Below are positions 17,801-26,664 of a stretch of 64,000 nucleotides of DNA, piece after piece. The translations under genes were made by a program, and so were the position numbers. A model generated the notes under the pieces. That model was not told where the DNA came from. It ran no database searches and was given only the letters and a program-made list of their open reading frames with translations. Within the stretch, counting starts at the first letter, position 1. Every line of letters begins with the position of its first letter. The DNA is taken from contig JBDNFC010000020.1 in the NCBI GenBank assembly GCA_041690035.1, forward strand, positions 1-64,000, in the 5' to 3' direction. Source of the DNA: CALSPH01 sp041690035. Lineage in GTDB: Bacteria > Bacteroidota > Bacteroidia > NS11-12g > UBA955.

Positions 17801-20385
17801 CTTTGGCTAACCTGCTGAGATGCCGATGTATTGCCATTTCCAAAACTCCATAAAAAATTCATGATGCCAATACTGCCTGTATCATTTGGAATAGAATTAT
17901 TATTAAACTGAACTAAAAGTGGACCACAGCCATTATTGTTATTTACCGTAAATCTTACTGATGGCAGCGGAAAAACTTTTCTTTGTCCAAAAGCTGTATC
18001 TCTGCACCCTATCCAATTTATTGCAATTAATCTTTGCACATAATTGGTATCGCGCACATTATTTGGCAAAAAAACAGTATTTGGATTTTGCAAAGTGCTG
18101 CTTGTTCCGTTGCCAAATTGCCAAGAATACGTATTTGCAAACCTACTGCTATTTAACATTGTATCAATAAAGGGTCCACATCCAGAATCTATATTATTTT
18201 GAATTGCTGCAATAGGATTTCTAGCGGTAAAAAATGACCGTTCAATACTGTCAGCAAAACAACTTGTGCTGTCTACTGCCACCAATTTTACACGATGAAT
18301 TGTAGAATCTGTGGCCACAAAAACCGGGTTCATAATAGCCGTTGTTGACTGCAATACTCCGTCAAGATACCATAAAAATTTGTTTGAAAATAAACTAGTA
18401 TTTGAAAAAGTAAATGTAAAAGGAGCACAAGCTTGTGTGCTATTAACACTAAAATTTGCAAGTGCATTAGAACGCACCCTTATAATACTAGTATCTCTTG
18501 CGCTACAACCACCATTTGCAACAGCACGATGCACTGCCACCCTATTTCCAGGGCTGGTAAATACATGCCTAAAAATACCATTCATAGTTTGAGTATCTAA
18601 AGCCGATCCATCGCCAAAATTGGTAATTAAATACCTATAGTTTGAAGAACTATTGTTAAAAGTGAGTGTATCAAAAGCACAAATTACAGTGTCTGTAATA
18701 ACATTCGAAACAGGTGTGGTATCCACCCTAATTGTAGCCAATAGCGAATCGACACCACATAAATTAGTAATGCGGTGCTTTAAAATATAATTGCCCGGAA
18801 TTGTATAATTAATAATGCCTGAAACACGGTTTGTAGAAGTATTGCCATTCCCAAAATCCCAAAAATAGGTGATATTTGGCCCATTGCTTAAAGAAAAATT
18901 ACTAGGATTTATTTGCAGTGGGGCACAACCGCCAGCAGTATCATTAAAACGAGCATAAGGTCTTTCAAATACCCTGACTGTATCGCGTGCTATCCTTGTG
19001 CCACATCTATTAGTTATAGAAAGTGTTAAAGGATAAATACCTGGTGTATTATAAAAATGTGTCACAGTATCTGAAGTGCTGGTAAAACCATTGCCAAAAT
19101 TCCATAGTCTTACACTATTAATTGCGTTTGAAGTATCATCTACAAATATGCGTACACTATTACATCCAAAAGTGGTATCTCTATAAAAACCTGGTTGTGG
19201 GAAATAGGTTACATTAAATGATCTGTAGATGGTATCTTGACCACAATTATTTCTTGTAACCAACATAACCGTCCTTCTGCCTTGTGCGGTATAAATATGA
19301 GTGTTGGGTCCCAAAGTATTAATCCAGCCGGTATTAGTGCCATCACCCCAATCCCAATAATATTGTTTAGGATCTGGCAATAAGCAATACCTATCTGAAC
19401 TTAAATTAGTAAATGTAAATGGATTGCCAGGTGTGCAATTGCTGCTATCAATTCTAAAATCTGCCAAATCATCTTCTGATATGTTGATAGGATTCCATGT
19501 AGTAAAAGAACTTCCACAAGAGTTTGTAGCTGTTAGTGTTACTGAGCCATTACAAAGTCTTTGGGTGTAGGTGTGGCTTGTGGGTGAATTAAATTGAGTA
19601 TCAGATTGTGTAGAAGTGCTACCATTGCCCCAGTTCCAGGTAAAAAGTGTGCCAGCACCTATATTGCTGCTATTATTACGCATAGTTACAGTATGATTTG
19701 CACATCCGGTATTTGCACCTGGCCCCGGCCCTATAAGACCTGCTGTAGGCTGCCGCAGATTTTCTACAATGCCATATAGTGTATCTGTGCATGTGGCACT
19801 TCGTTGAACTATTCTAACCCTAAAAATTCCAGTATTTACAAACCAATGGTTGAATACTGTTCCAGGTGGTTGATTTGTGCCAAAACTGTCAATTGTGCCA
19901 TCGCCCCAAATAAAAATAGGTCTGCGCAAAGTATCGTTAGAAGAGGTGGAAACTAAAAAAGAATCGGGAGCTGAAGACAATTGAATGCAGTTAATAAAAC
20001 TTGGCACATAGCTTAGTGCTATGTTTTGGTCATAAAGCTGAGCGGCATTAGTTGTTATATTAACAGTAGAAAATGCACTGTCTATGCATCCAGAGGTATC
20101 TGTAGCAATTACTGTTAATCTATTATTGCCTAAAGAATTAATTTGAACCGATGGTGATGGATTTCTGCCAATAGTGGTAGCAAACAAAGCCCCATTTAGG
20201 TAATACCTGTAGGTGGTAATTGCAGAATCTCTGCGTGTGCTTGTATTTGTAATAGTGGCTACCCTTGGGGTTCCGCAGGTATTAGTGTATGAAATAGTCA
20301 TTGAAGGCAGCACATAAGTACATGCTTGCGTGTTTAAGCTTAAAAACAGTAAAACACTAAATCCTAATATTACAAATCTATTCAT
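14839..20385 (-). CDS. Giant PKD-repeat surface protein with T9SS type-B sorting domain
   Basis: A 1848-aa protein: signal peptide (1-21, ending LNTQA), then a long array of PKD-like domains recognised by repeated WDFGNG/WYFGDG motifs and conserved Cys pairs, then a gliding-motility-associated C-terminal domain (about 1758-1848: VPTAFTPNGDGINDVF, FTVFNRWGGKVYQG, ending GNVTLLK). The last is the type-B T9SS signal, so the protein is exported to the surface and may be attached there. Residues about 805-1070 hold three tandem units with a distinctive DTGsIxIMxFxW motif and a closing EHxC. It closely matches the protein at 51757-57315 in length and domain order. It is probably an adhesin. A WcaF-type gene lies 62 bases upstream. 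Confidence 0.93.
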   Translation of the reverse strand: MNRFVILGFSVLLFLSLNTQACTYVLPSMTISYTNTCGTPRVATITNTSTRRDSAITTYRYYLNGALFATTIGRNPSPSVQINSLGNNRLTVIATDTSGCIDSAFSTVNITTNAAQLYDQNIALSYVPSFINCIQLSSAPDSFLVSTSSNDTLRRPIFIWGDGTIDSFGTNQPPGTVFNHWFVNTGIFRVRIVQRSATCTDTLYGIVENLRQPTAGLIGPGPGANTGCANHTVTMRNNSSNIGAGTLFTWNWGNGSTSTQSDTQFNSPTSHTYTQRLCNGSVTLTATNSCGSSFTTWNPINISEDDLADFRIDSSNCTPGNPFTFTNLSSDRYCLLPDPKQYYWDWGDGTNTGWINTLGPNTHIYTAQGRRTVMLVTRNNCGQDTIYRSFNVTYFPQPGFYRDTTFGCNSVRIFVDDTSNAINSVRLWNFGNGFTSTSDTVTHFYNTPGIYPLTLSITNRCGTRIARDTVRVFERPYARFNDTAGGCAPLQINPSNFSLSNGPNITYFWDFGNGNTSTNRVSGIINYTIPGNYILKHRITNLCGVDSLLATIRVDTTPVSNVITDTVICAFDTLTFNNSSSNYRYLITNFGDGSALDTQTMNGIFRHVFTSPGNRVAVHRAVANGGCSARDTSIIRVRSNALANFSVNSTQACAPFTFTFSNTSLFSNKFLWYLDGVLQSTTAIMNPVFVATDSTIHRVKLVAVDSTSCFADSIERSFFTARNPIAAIQNNIDSGCGPFIDTMLNSSRFANTYSWQFGNGTSSTLQNPNTVFLPNNVRDTNYVQRLIAINWIGCRDTAFGQRKVFPLPSVRFTVNNNNGCGPLLVQFNNNSIPNDTGSIGIMNFLWSFGNGNTSASQQVSQSFVSSNIRDTSFRVRLIGYSEHQCEARDSNLITVYPQPFVQFLATDTQGCAPLNVGFTNLSNPRDTGSINIMSFIWRLGDGVVSTTTNSNKTYFASQTRDTNYLVRLVAFTEHGCLDSVAQNIKIFPKPRVRFIQSQDSGCSPLAVQFINTSIPHDTGNIAIMQFNWSFGNNQFSAARDTAISYLERPLLDTNYRVRLIGSSEHGCLDTFFSIIKVHPLPYPFFNANRFSGCGPLTVNFTSTSTLANQHYWNFGNGFNLGLPNISNVFQAANLIDSLYNVQLYAVSNRNCFSSDTFSLPIVVRANPIADFAMSDDSICINQLSLFYNLSQGASRFKWYFGTGDSSVFYNPIYNYPPSVNPLLPTIYSVKVEATNFFNCKDSIRRNIYVFPNVIAQFTADRDSACAPLNVVFTNNSINQNRNYWEFGDGDTSNLLNPLHRYDNYSTQNIIYRAILRVSNQFGCFDYDSLNLVAIPVPFADFTPIRNNICDSGYYDLVNRSINATGYLWNFGDGTPNSTLANPRHLFRHSIYNDTSYTITLTVSNDFGCAETTTKSVFLPVKMTVLFDTLPYRIICQPSDIVMRNRTKNSFYQIWYFGDGGIKTDSQPTHTYTKAGQFGVKLVAFDINSCKDSFVSANIINVLPKPIANFTYNPVGPKVPNAIVTFTSLASPIGLSHAWQYGDGAASNLVNPVHQYIDSGFYTVTLIVNNGTCQDTSIQQIYIEPPLPIIDFTGIDTAGCGPLTVRFSQNTLHATQFRWIFDDGQESALPNPVHTFTIPGYYNITLRAFGPGGSSFLTKDSFVRVYPKPNAQFSASPRRRYLPNALFTMIDGSADAISYRYTISHDSLPFYTYTSTDQSPQFNLTVPGFYSANLVVFNSFGCSDTINRPAHIYVANEGRVLVPTAFTPNGDGINDVFMPILTGVIDTLYSFTVFNRWGGKVYQGRSITDVWDGKYMNEPAMQDAYIWLLSGKFIDGTLFEEKGNVTLLK

Positions 20386-20447
20386 AAAATTGATTCTACA
20401 CTATACCTAAGACAAAATATAAAGAAAAAAGTTGTAAGCTAAAAATT

Positions 20448-20993
20448 TTAAAATCTATATTTTATAAATACTGCTGGATTTCCACAATAAATACCACCAG
20501 CTATTAGCTTATTGTTAGCGAAACTAAGCGGTTTTAATATTGCACCTTCTTCGCACAAAACTCCTGGCCCTACTATCGCTTTAGCACATATCCACACATG
20601 ATTTTGTATTGTTATTGGAGCAGTAAACAATTCAAAAGCCGCGCTTTTATAATTATGATTGCCACATAATAACATTGCACCTTGAGACAGACAAACATTG
20701 TTGCCAATAAATACAGTATCTAAATTATCTATCCAAACCTGCTCGCCTATCCATACATTATCCCTAATAATTAAGCGCCAGGGAAACTTAATATTTACAT
20801 GAGGCTTAATCAAAACTTTATTGCCCACCTTAGCCCCAAACAATTTTAACAGCTTTACTTTGATTCCATAAAAAGGAAAGGAAGACTTGAAAAATAAAGA
20901 AGAACAAAAGTGCCAAAGCACCTGTTTAAAATAACTTGCCCCCCTTTTAAATTCTTCATTCTTAAAGGTATCTAAATTTTGTAAACCTGACAT
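20448..20993 (-). CDS. WcaF-type sugar O-acetyltransferase
   Basis: A 181-aa left-handed beta-helix (hexapeptide-repeat) acetyltransferase. Visible features are the hydrophobic N-terminal region (VLWHFCSSLFFKSSFPFYG) usual in the colanic-acid WcaF group, hexapeptide turns (VNIKFPWRLIIRDNVWIG), the active-site His region GNHNYKS, and a final coil with GNPAVFIKYRF. It should transfer acetyl from acetyl-CoA to a polysaccharide or glycolipid sugar. It is upstream of and co-oriented with the giant surface protein (62-base gap), which suggests co-transcription. The substrate is unknown. Confidence 0.85.
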   Translation of the reverse strand: MSGLQNLDTFKNEEFKRGASYFKQVLWHFCSSLFFKSSFPFYGIKVKLLKLFGAKVGNKVLIKPHVNIKFPWRLIIRDNVWIGEQVWIDNLDTVFIGNNVCLSQGAMLLCGNHNYKSAAFELFTAPITIQNHVWICAKAIVGPGVLCEEGAILKPLSFANNKLIAGGIYCGNPAVFIKYRF

Positions 20994-21121
20994 AAAATAC
21001 TTTTCAATTATAGGGTATTTTTTTTAAATACACCAATAAAATCTGCATTGCTAAAACTTTAATTAAAAAACCCCTAGTATAAAACCAATAAACGAACTTC
21101 TTTGATTTCTTTAAAAAAATT

Positions 21122-22015
21122 CTAAACGCAATACTTTATCTCATCATTTTCAATCTTTACTTGTAAACCACATTTAACAGGAATATTTAATTTATCATGG
21201 CCAACTGGCATACCAAAAAATATTAAAATGTTATGTTTTAGCGCATATTCTTGCATAATTTCTGCAATATTTTTGCCAAAAGGAATAGTATTGTCTTTAA
21301 TGTCTTTAAAATTACCTACCAATAAAGCTTTCAGTTTTTTAAACTTGCCAGCCCTACTTAGTGCATTCATTATTCTATCTAAGTGGTAATAATATTCATC
21401 TATATCTTCTATAAACAATACTTTGCCAGCCCAAGAAAAATCTGACACACTGCCAAGCAAACTGTAAATAACAGACAAATTTCCGCCAACTAGCTCACCC
21501 TCAATAGGCAGATAACTAGCTATTGAGGACTCTAAATAGTAAGAAATCTCTTCCCCCTTTAAAGCTTCTATGAGGGCATAAAACGATAAAATAGATTCTT
21601 CATCAGTTTGTGCAATATGTATGGGCATTGTAGCATGCAAGCTAGCAATACCAATGCTTTGCAAATGAATATGTATTGCGGTAACATCACTATATCCACA
21701 AAACCACTTTGGCTTATTAAGCAAAGGTTGCCAATCTACCATGTCTAATATTCTAGCAGCACCATAGCCACCCCTAAAAAAAATAATTGCCTTTATATTG
21801 TCGTCACTGATAGCCCAATTTATGTCAGCCGCACGTTGGCTATCTGTGCCAGCAAACTGATGGTATTGAGCTAATATATTTGGAGAAAAAACTACTTGAA
21901 ATCCTGCTTTTTCTAAAAAGTCTTTTGCCCTATTAAGCAACAACTCATCTACAACCCTTGATGCTGCTGCTATGGCAATGGTATCTCCTGATATTAAATA
22001 TGGTGGTATAATCAT
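21122..22015 (-). CDS. ldcA: LD-carboxypeptidase (murein peptide carboxypeptidase, S66)
   Basis: A 297-aa serine peptidase that trims the terminal D-Ala from murein tetrapeptides during wall recycling. The nucleophile Ser109 is in GYSDVTAIH, Glu203 in LFIEDIDEYYYHLDR, and His273 in GHDKLNIPVKCG, giving the S66 triad. GGYGAARIL and GGNLSVI are also present. The length is normal and no signal peptide is visible, as expected for a cytosolic recycling enzyme. It has its own promoter, divergent from the response-regulator gene at 22135. Confidence 0.93.
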   Translation of the reverse strand: MIIPPYLISGDTIAIAAASRVVDELLLNRAKDFLEKAGFQVVFSPNILAQYHQFAGTDSQRAADINWAISDDNIKAIIFFRGGYGAARILDMVDWQPLLNKPKWFCGYSDVTAIHIHLQSIGIASLHATMPIHIAQTDEESILSFYALIEALKGEEISYYLESSIASYLPIEGELVGGNLSVIYSLLGSVSDFSWAGKVLFIEDIDEYYYHLDRIMNALSRAGKFKKLKALLVGNFKDIKDNTIPFGKNIAEIMQEYALKHNILIFFGMPVGHDKLNIPVKCGLQVKIENDEIKYCV

Positions 22016-22020
22016 TTGTG

Positions 22021-22052
22021 CGAAAGTAGCTAAAAAAATAGTTCATGCACAA
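22021..22052 (-). promoter_or_regulatory. Promoter of ldcA
   Basis: On the minus strand, TTG at 22052-22050, a 21-nt spacer, and TACTTTCG at 22028-22021, a common variant of the Bacteroidota -7 box. Only 5 bases separate it from the ATG at 22015, so the transcript would be nearly leaderless. Confidence 0.55.
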
Positions 22053-22134
22053 ATCTTGTTTCATTAATATACGCAATTTAGCGTATTTTATGGCAGTTTC
22101 AATGATTTAACTTTGTATCCACAATTATTAAATA

Positions 22135-22737
22135 ATGATACGAATAGCAATTGCGGAGGTTATTACCAAAATAGGCGAAACTTTAAAAGAAAAGATTGAG
22201 CTTGCACCAGATTTTCAAGTTGCTTTTATAGCAAAAAATGGCGAAGAGATGATATTGCAATTGAAAGAAAAGGAGATAGACATTATTCTAATGGATATCA
22301 ATATGGCAGAGATGAATGGCAATGATGATATAAAAGCTATTTGCAGCAATTGGCCATATATAAAAATAGTAATGAGCATTGTTTTTGACGAAGAACATTG
22401 CATTTTTGATTCACTATTGGCAGGATCAATAGGCGTAATAAGGAAAGATGACCCTCCTGCAAAAATTCACCGTGGCTTATATGAGGTATTAGAAGGCGGT
22501 ACGCCAATGAGCAAAAATACAGCAAAAAAAACTTTGGATTGGTTAAAAAACCATCAAACACAACAAAATAAAACTTTAAAAATACCCCAATACTTAAAAT
22601 TGGAAATTGAAATTTTGGAACACCTCGCCCTAGGTAAAAGTTATGAGCAAATAGCTAATAAATTAAATATAAGCTACTACAATGTGAAAACAACTTTAGA
22701 AAAAACCAGCAAAAAACTACAAGAGGCAAATAAGTAA
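22135..22737 (+). CDS. NarL/LuxR-type response regulator
   Basis: A 200-aa two-domain regulator. The receiver domain spans residues 1-125 with phospho-acceptor Asp54 in ILMDINM and a conserved Lys in GVIRKDDPP. The usual pair of acidic residues at the start of the receiver is reduced to a single Glu (IAEV). The C-terminal helix-turn-helix (LEHLALGKSYEQIANKLNIS, then TTLEKTSKKLQ) is of the LuxR type. The TAACTTTG box at 22108-22115 is a likely -7 element, with a GCGTAT-type inverted repeat just upstream (22068-22085). The sensor kinase gene follows 79 bases downstream, so they form a two-component pair. Confidence 0.9.
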   Translation: MIRIAIAEVITKIGETLKEKIELAPDFQVAFIAKNGEEMILQLKEKEIDIILMDINMAEMNGNDDIKAICSNWPYIKIVMSIVFDEEHCIFDSLLAGSIGVIRKDDPPAKIHRGLYEVLEGGTPMSKNTAKKTLDWLKNHQTQQNKTLKIPQYLKLEIEILEHLALGKSYEQIANKLNISYYNVKTTLEKTSKKLQEANK

Positions 22738-22816
22738 AAGAATAAAAACTAATTGGAAACGGTTTCTTTTAGAAAAAAAACACCTTTATTTGTTAACTAT
22801 TTTAAAACTTATTGTA

Positions 22817-24739
22817 ATGAAAAAAAATACCCTGTTTGTACTACTTTTTTTTGTATCTCATTTTAGTGCAAAAGCCACTGAAGATACCACTGTAGTTTTA
22901 AACCTAATAGAAAAGGCAAAAATTACAGAAACCTTAGACTCTACTTATTTTTATTTGAATAAGGCCATAGTAAAAGCAGAAAAAATTAAATATTATGACG
23001 GGCTGCTATCTGCAACTAAAATTATTGGAGATTTGTCTGTACAAGAGGGTAATATTGAAAAAGGAATAGCCATTTACCAAGAAACGCTTAAAAAGTATCA
23101 TTTAAACAATCAGCAATAAAGCACTGTTTTTAATCAATTGGGCATTTACCATGTTTACTTAGGACATTATGACAGTGCAGAAATTTATTTTTTAAAAGCA
23201 TTAGAAATTAGAAAAAAACAAAAAGACAATGCTGGTGTTGGTGCAGCGTTTAATAATTTGGGGAACATTAGCATATCTAAAGGAAATTATGATAAAGCCA
23301 CCAATTATTTTATACAAGCATTAAAAATTAGAGAACAAATAAAGGATACAGCAGGCATTGCTTCTACTTTTACAAACTTGGGCCTTATTTTTTACAAGCA
23401 AAAAAACTTTAAAAAAGCCTTAGAATATTACAGAAAGGCATTAGCGCTCAACCAACTGCAGAAAAATCTAAGCAAAGAGATTTTAATATTTTTTAATTTT
23501 GGTAACTTATATGATGAGACAGAGAAATTTGATTCTGCTATATTCTACCATAAAATTGCCATTAGCAAGGCAGAACTATTAAATGATGAAAGGTTAAAAG
23601 CTATGGCTTATGGAAATATTGGGGTCACTTATACCAAAGTAAAACAATATTCACTTGCCAAGGCCTTTATTTTAAAGGCACTTGCCATTAGAGAAGCCTC
23701 AAATGATATGGAAGGCATGGCTATCAATTACAATAATTTGGCATCTGCTTTGGTAGAAACCAATCAGAAAGACAGCGCCATTTATTATTTTAATAAAAGT
23801 TTAAAATATTCCCTAGAAATAGGTAATCAAGAGATTGTTAGAGACAATTACCTTGCGCTTTCTGAAACATATCTTCAACAAAACAAACCTACAGAGGCTT
23901 TGGCAATGTTTAAAAAATACATAGCCATTAAAGATACTATGCTAAATGAGGAAACCAATAAGCAAATAGCAGAGCTAAACATAAAATACGAAACGGAGAA
24001 AAAAGAAAAGCAACTTGCGCAGGAACAAGAGAAAACTCAAAAACAAAGCAATTATATCCTTGTGGCATTGGCACTAATCTTTATACTTTTACTATTATTT
24101 GTATTGTTTATGCAAATAAGAAAAGCAGAAAAGCAAAAAACAGCATTGCAGTCCATTCAAAATATAGAAAATGAGCGTAGCAGAATAGCCCGAGATTTGC
24201 ATGATAATTTGGGTGCAGAGTTAACACTTATAGCGTCAAAACTAGACATTGCCTCTTTTAAAGAAACAAGAGCGGCAGAAAAAAAAGTAACAGAAAATAT
24301 AGCCAATATAACCAGAAATGCCAATAGTGTGCTAAGGGAAACAGTGTGGTCTATCAAAAGCAGCGAAATTTCTTTGGAAGAACTCCATGATAAAACCAAA
24401 GAGTTTGCCATCCGTATTTTGGAAGACAAGGGGATAAAATTAGAGTTTATTTGCTTGGATAATCAATGGGTTTTAACGCCCAATGTGGCTTTAAATCTAT
24501 TTAGAATTTGCCAAGAGTTGATAAACAATAGCGCTAAGCATGCACAATGCACTTTGATGAAATTTTCTTTTTCTAAATCCCAAATTACAGTTGCAGATAA
24601 TGGAAAAGGATTTGATAAAGACACTATAAAAACAGGCTATGGAATAGAAAATATAGCAACACGGGCAAAAGAAATAAACGTAAATATCTTAGTAAGATCA
24701 GAAAAGGGAACTCAAACCATTTTAAGCTTTAATGATTAA
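22817..24739 (+). pseudogene. TPR sensor histidine kinase gene with an in-frame stop
   Basis: Reading from ATG 22817 (signal peptide, then TPR repeats) the frame hits TAA at 23117-23119 after NNQQ and resumes in the same frame with STVFNQLG, a normal TPR sequence. Beyond it lie further TPRs, a coiled coil, a membrane segment (ILVALALIFILLLLFVLFM), the dimerisation domain with the phospho-His in RDLHDNLGAELT, and a HATPase domain (NNSAKHAQ, DNGKGFD, GYGIENIATRAKEI). The kinase is complete apart from the stop. Translation might restart at TTG 23138, but that product would lack the signal peptide and the first TPRs. Mutation, assembly error or strain variation are all possible. Confidence 0.65.
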
Positions 24740-24779
24740 ATAAATAAAGTTTAAATTTACGAGAAATAAAAAAGAAATC

Positions 24780-24812
24780 TTGTCTTTTTGGACAAACAAT
24801 AACTTAGTTTTG
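24780..24812 (+). promoter_or_regulatory. Promoter of hisH-like gene
   Basis: TTG at 24780-24782, a 22-nt spacer, then TAGTTTTG at 24805-24812. The presumed TTG start codon at 24818 lies only 5 bases further, implying a leaderless or nearly leaderless message. Confidence 0.5.
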
Positions 24813-24817
24813 TATCC

Positions 24818-25432
24818 TTGAAAATAGCGATTATCAATTACGGATTAGGAAACTTGGGTAGCGTAAAAAATATGCTTAAAAAAGTGGGATGCACCAATGT
24901 TGCTGTTACGAGTAATCCTGATGAAATAGCAGCAGCAGATAAACTAATCCTACCTGGTGTCGGTGCCTTTGATCAGGGAATGAAAAGCTTAGCCGAGTCA
25001 GGTTTAATACCAATATTGGACAAATTGATTCTAGAAGACAAAAAATCTGTTTTAGGAATATGTTTGGGTGCACAACTGATGACAAAGTCTAGTGAAGAGG
25101 GGTTATTGCCAGGCCTTGGATGGTTTGATGCAAAGGTAAAAAAGTTCAATTTTGAAGACAAAAAGCTCAAAATACCGCACATGGGATGGAACGAGGTGCA
25201 TGCCGAGAAAGGTCATTTAACCGTTAACAGTTTAGAAAAACCGACACGTTTTTACTTTGTACATTCTTATTATATTAAAGCAAATAATGTTAAAGACGTA
25301 TTGCTTACATGCAACTATGGAACACCTTTTTGTGCTGCTATTCAACATGAAAACATGACTGGAATGCAGTTTCATCCAGAGAAGAGCCATAAGTTTGGAA
25401 TGGCAGTATTTGCAAGCTTTGTAAACGGGTAA
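24818..25432 (+). CDS. hisH: HisH-type glutamine amidotransferase, probably for sugar amidation (WbuY-like)
   Basis: A 204-aa class-I glutaminase with triad Cys82 (GICLGAQ), His186 and Glu188 (QFHPEKS). It starts at TTG 24818. It releases ammonia from glutamine and channels it to a HisF partner. The HisF partner in this cluster lacks a histidine-pathway catalytic Asp (see 26658-27419), so the pair probably serves N-acetyl-sugar amidation on surface glycans rather than histidine synthesis. No other his gene is in the window. The two subunits are separated by an unrelated ATPase gene. Confidence 0.88.
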   Translation: MKIAIINYGLGNLGSVKNMLKKVGCTNVAVTSNPDEIAAADKLILPGVGAFDQGMKSLAESGLIPILDKLILEDKKSVLGICLGAQLMTKSSEEGLLPGLGWFDAKVKKFNFEDKKLKIPHMGWNEVHAEKGHLTVNSLEKPTRFYFVHSYYIKANNVKDVLLTCNYGTPFCAAIQHENMTGMQFHPEKSHKFGMAVFASFVNG

Positions 25433-25435
25433 CAC

Positions 25436-25480
25436 TATTGTAACTTATAACATTGTAACTTAAAATTTTATAACTTGATA
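25436..25480. repeat. Three imperfect 15-bp tandem units
   Basis: Units CATTGTAACTTAAAA and variants recur with a 15-base period between the hisH stop and the ATPase start. The third unit is diverged. The segment is AT-rich and may be a simple replication-slippage tract. No binding protein can be assigned. Confidence 0.4.
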
Positions 25481-25500
25481 TATTTACTTATATTTGTGGT

Positions 25501-26664
25501 GTGAAAGAAAACAAATCTCCTTTTCAGTTTGGACAAGTTATTGAACCAACTTTTTTTGTAAATAGAGAAATGCTTTTGGATCGTTTTGCAATAGAGGTTA
25601 AAAGCGGATTGCATCAAATTATTATTTCTCCAAGAAGGTGGGGCAAATCTTCATTTATGCGCAAAGCTGCTGCAGATATGCACAAAGACCCTAATATTGC
25701 ATTTTGTTTTATTGATTTATTTTTAATAAGAAGTGAACAAGAGTTTTTTGAACACTTGGTAAATACAGTCATAAAATGCACACATACCAAAATAAATGAG
25801 CTAAAAACAACCCTTAATAAATTTCTTTCCAAATTAAGCCCTAAAATTAGCCTTTCACCAGAACATAACCATAGTTTTGACATTGATTTTAATTGGGAAC
25901 CAAATGAAACCAATATGCTAGAAGCCCTTAACTTGGCTGAAAATATTGCAAAAAAGAAAGGAATAAGAATAGTGATTTGTTTAGATGAATTTCAGAATAT
26001 TTCTGAGTTTACCAATGCCACCTCTTTTCAAAAAATGTTGCGATCACAATGGCAATTGCACAAGAATGTAACCTACTGTTTGTATGGCAGTAAACGCAGT
26101 ATTATGGCCGCCATGTTCAGCAACAAGAGCATGCCCTTTTATCGTTTTGGCACTCAAATATATTTAGACAAAATAGAAACTACTCCTTTTGCTGCTTATA
26201 TTATCAAGCAATTTGCCTCTACCCAAAAAACTGTCTCAGAAAGATGGGCCATAAAAATTGTAGAATTAATGGAAAACCATCCATATTATGTGCAACAGTT
26301 TGGGCATTTTGTTTGGATGAATACCAATAACAAAGCAAGCGCTAAAACAATACTAAAAGCTATTGAACAATTGTTTATGCAAAACCTTATTTTATTTCAA
26401 AGAGATTTTGAGCAACTAAGTGTGCAGCAAATAAATGTACTAAGAATGTTGTGTGATGATGAAATAAAATATCCAACAGGAAAAGCTGCGATTACACAAT
26501 ATAAACTCGGCAGCTCTGCAAATGTTTTAAGAGGGCTTGAGGGTTTAGAAACCAAAGAAATTATTGACAGATTTACTTCAAAAACAGAATTTGTAGATCC
26601 AGGCTTTAAGCTTTGGGTGAGAACACAAATTTTTAAAACCGTAAAATTAACTGAACTATGTTAG
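25501..26664 (+). CDS. AAA/STAND-type ATPase of the 'archaeal ATPase' kind
   Basis: A 387-aa protein with GTG start. The phosphate-binding loop SPRRWGKSS (residues 43-51) matches the PRRxGKT variant of the archaeal-type ATPase family, and Walker B is VICLDEFQNI. The C-terminal 100 residues look like a winged-helix domain (VLRMLCDDE, GLEGLETKEIIDRF). Such proteins are often lone NTPases of unknown target; some belong to conflict or regulatory systems. It overlaps the hisF start by 7 bases and lies 68 bases after hisH. A TATATTTG box at 25489-25496 may give it an extra promoter. Its place inside the hisH/hisF pair is unexpected. Confidence 0.85.
   Translation: MKENKSPFQFGQVIEPTFFVNREMLLDRFAIEVKSGLHQIIISPRRWGKSSFMRKAAADMHKDPNIAFCFIDLFLIRSEQEFFEHLVNTVIKCTHTKINELKTTLNKFLSKLSPKISLSPEHNHSFDIDFNWEPNETNMLEALNLAENIAKKKGIRIVICLDEFQNISEFTNATSFQKMLRSQWQLHKNVTYCLYGSKRSIMAAMFSNKSMPFYRFGTQIYLDKIETTPFAAYIIKQFASTQKTVSERWAIKIVELMENHPYYVQQFGHFVWMNTNNKASAKTILKAIEQLFMQNLILFQRDFEQLSVQQINVLRMLCDDEIKYPTGKAAITQYKLGSSANVLRGLEGLETKEIIDRFTSKTEFVDPGFKLWVRTQIFKTVKLTELC

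Noticed and set aside
15136..19779. Plus-strand frames of 60-93 codons inside the first giant gene
   Set aside because: They are antisense shadows of a highly regular PKD repeat gene, with no starts, promoters or protein-like composition.
22750..22775. GAAACGGTTTC palindrome before the sensor kinase gene as a LacI-type operator
   Set aside because: The palindrome is odd-centred and short, does not fit the LacI-family central CG, and lies between co-oriented two-component genes with no such regulator nearby.
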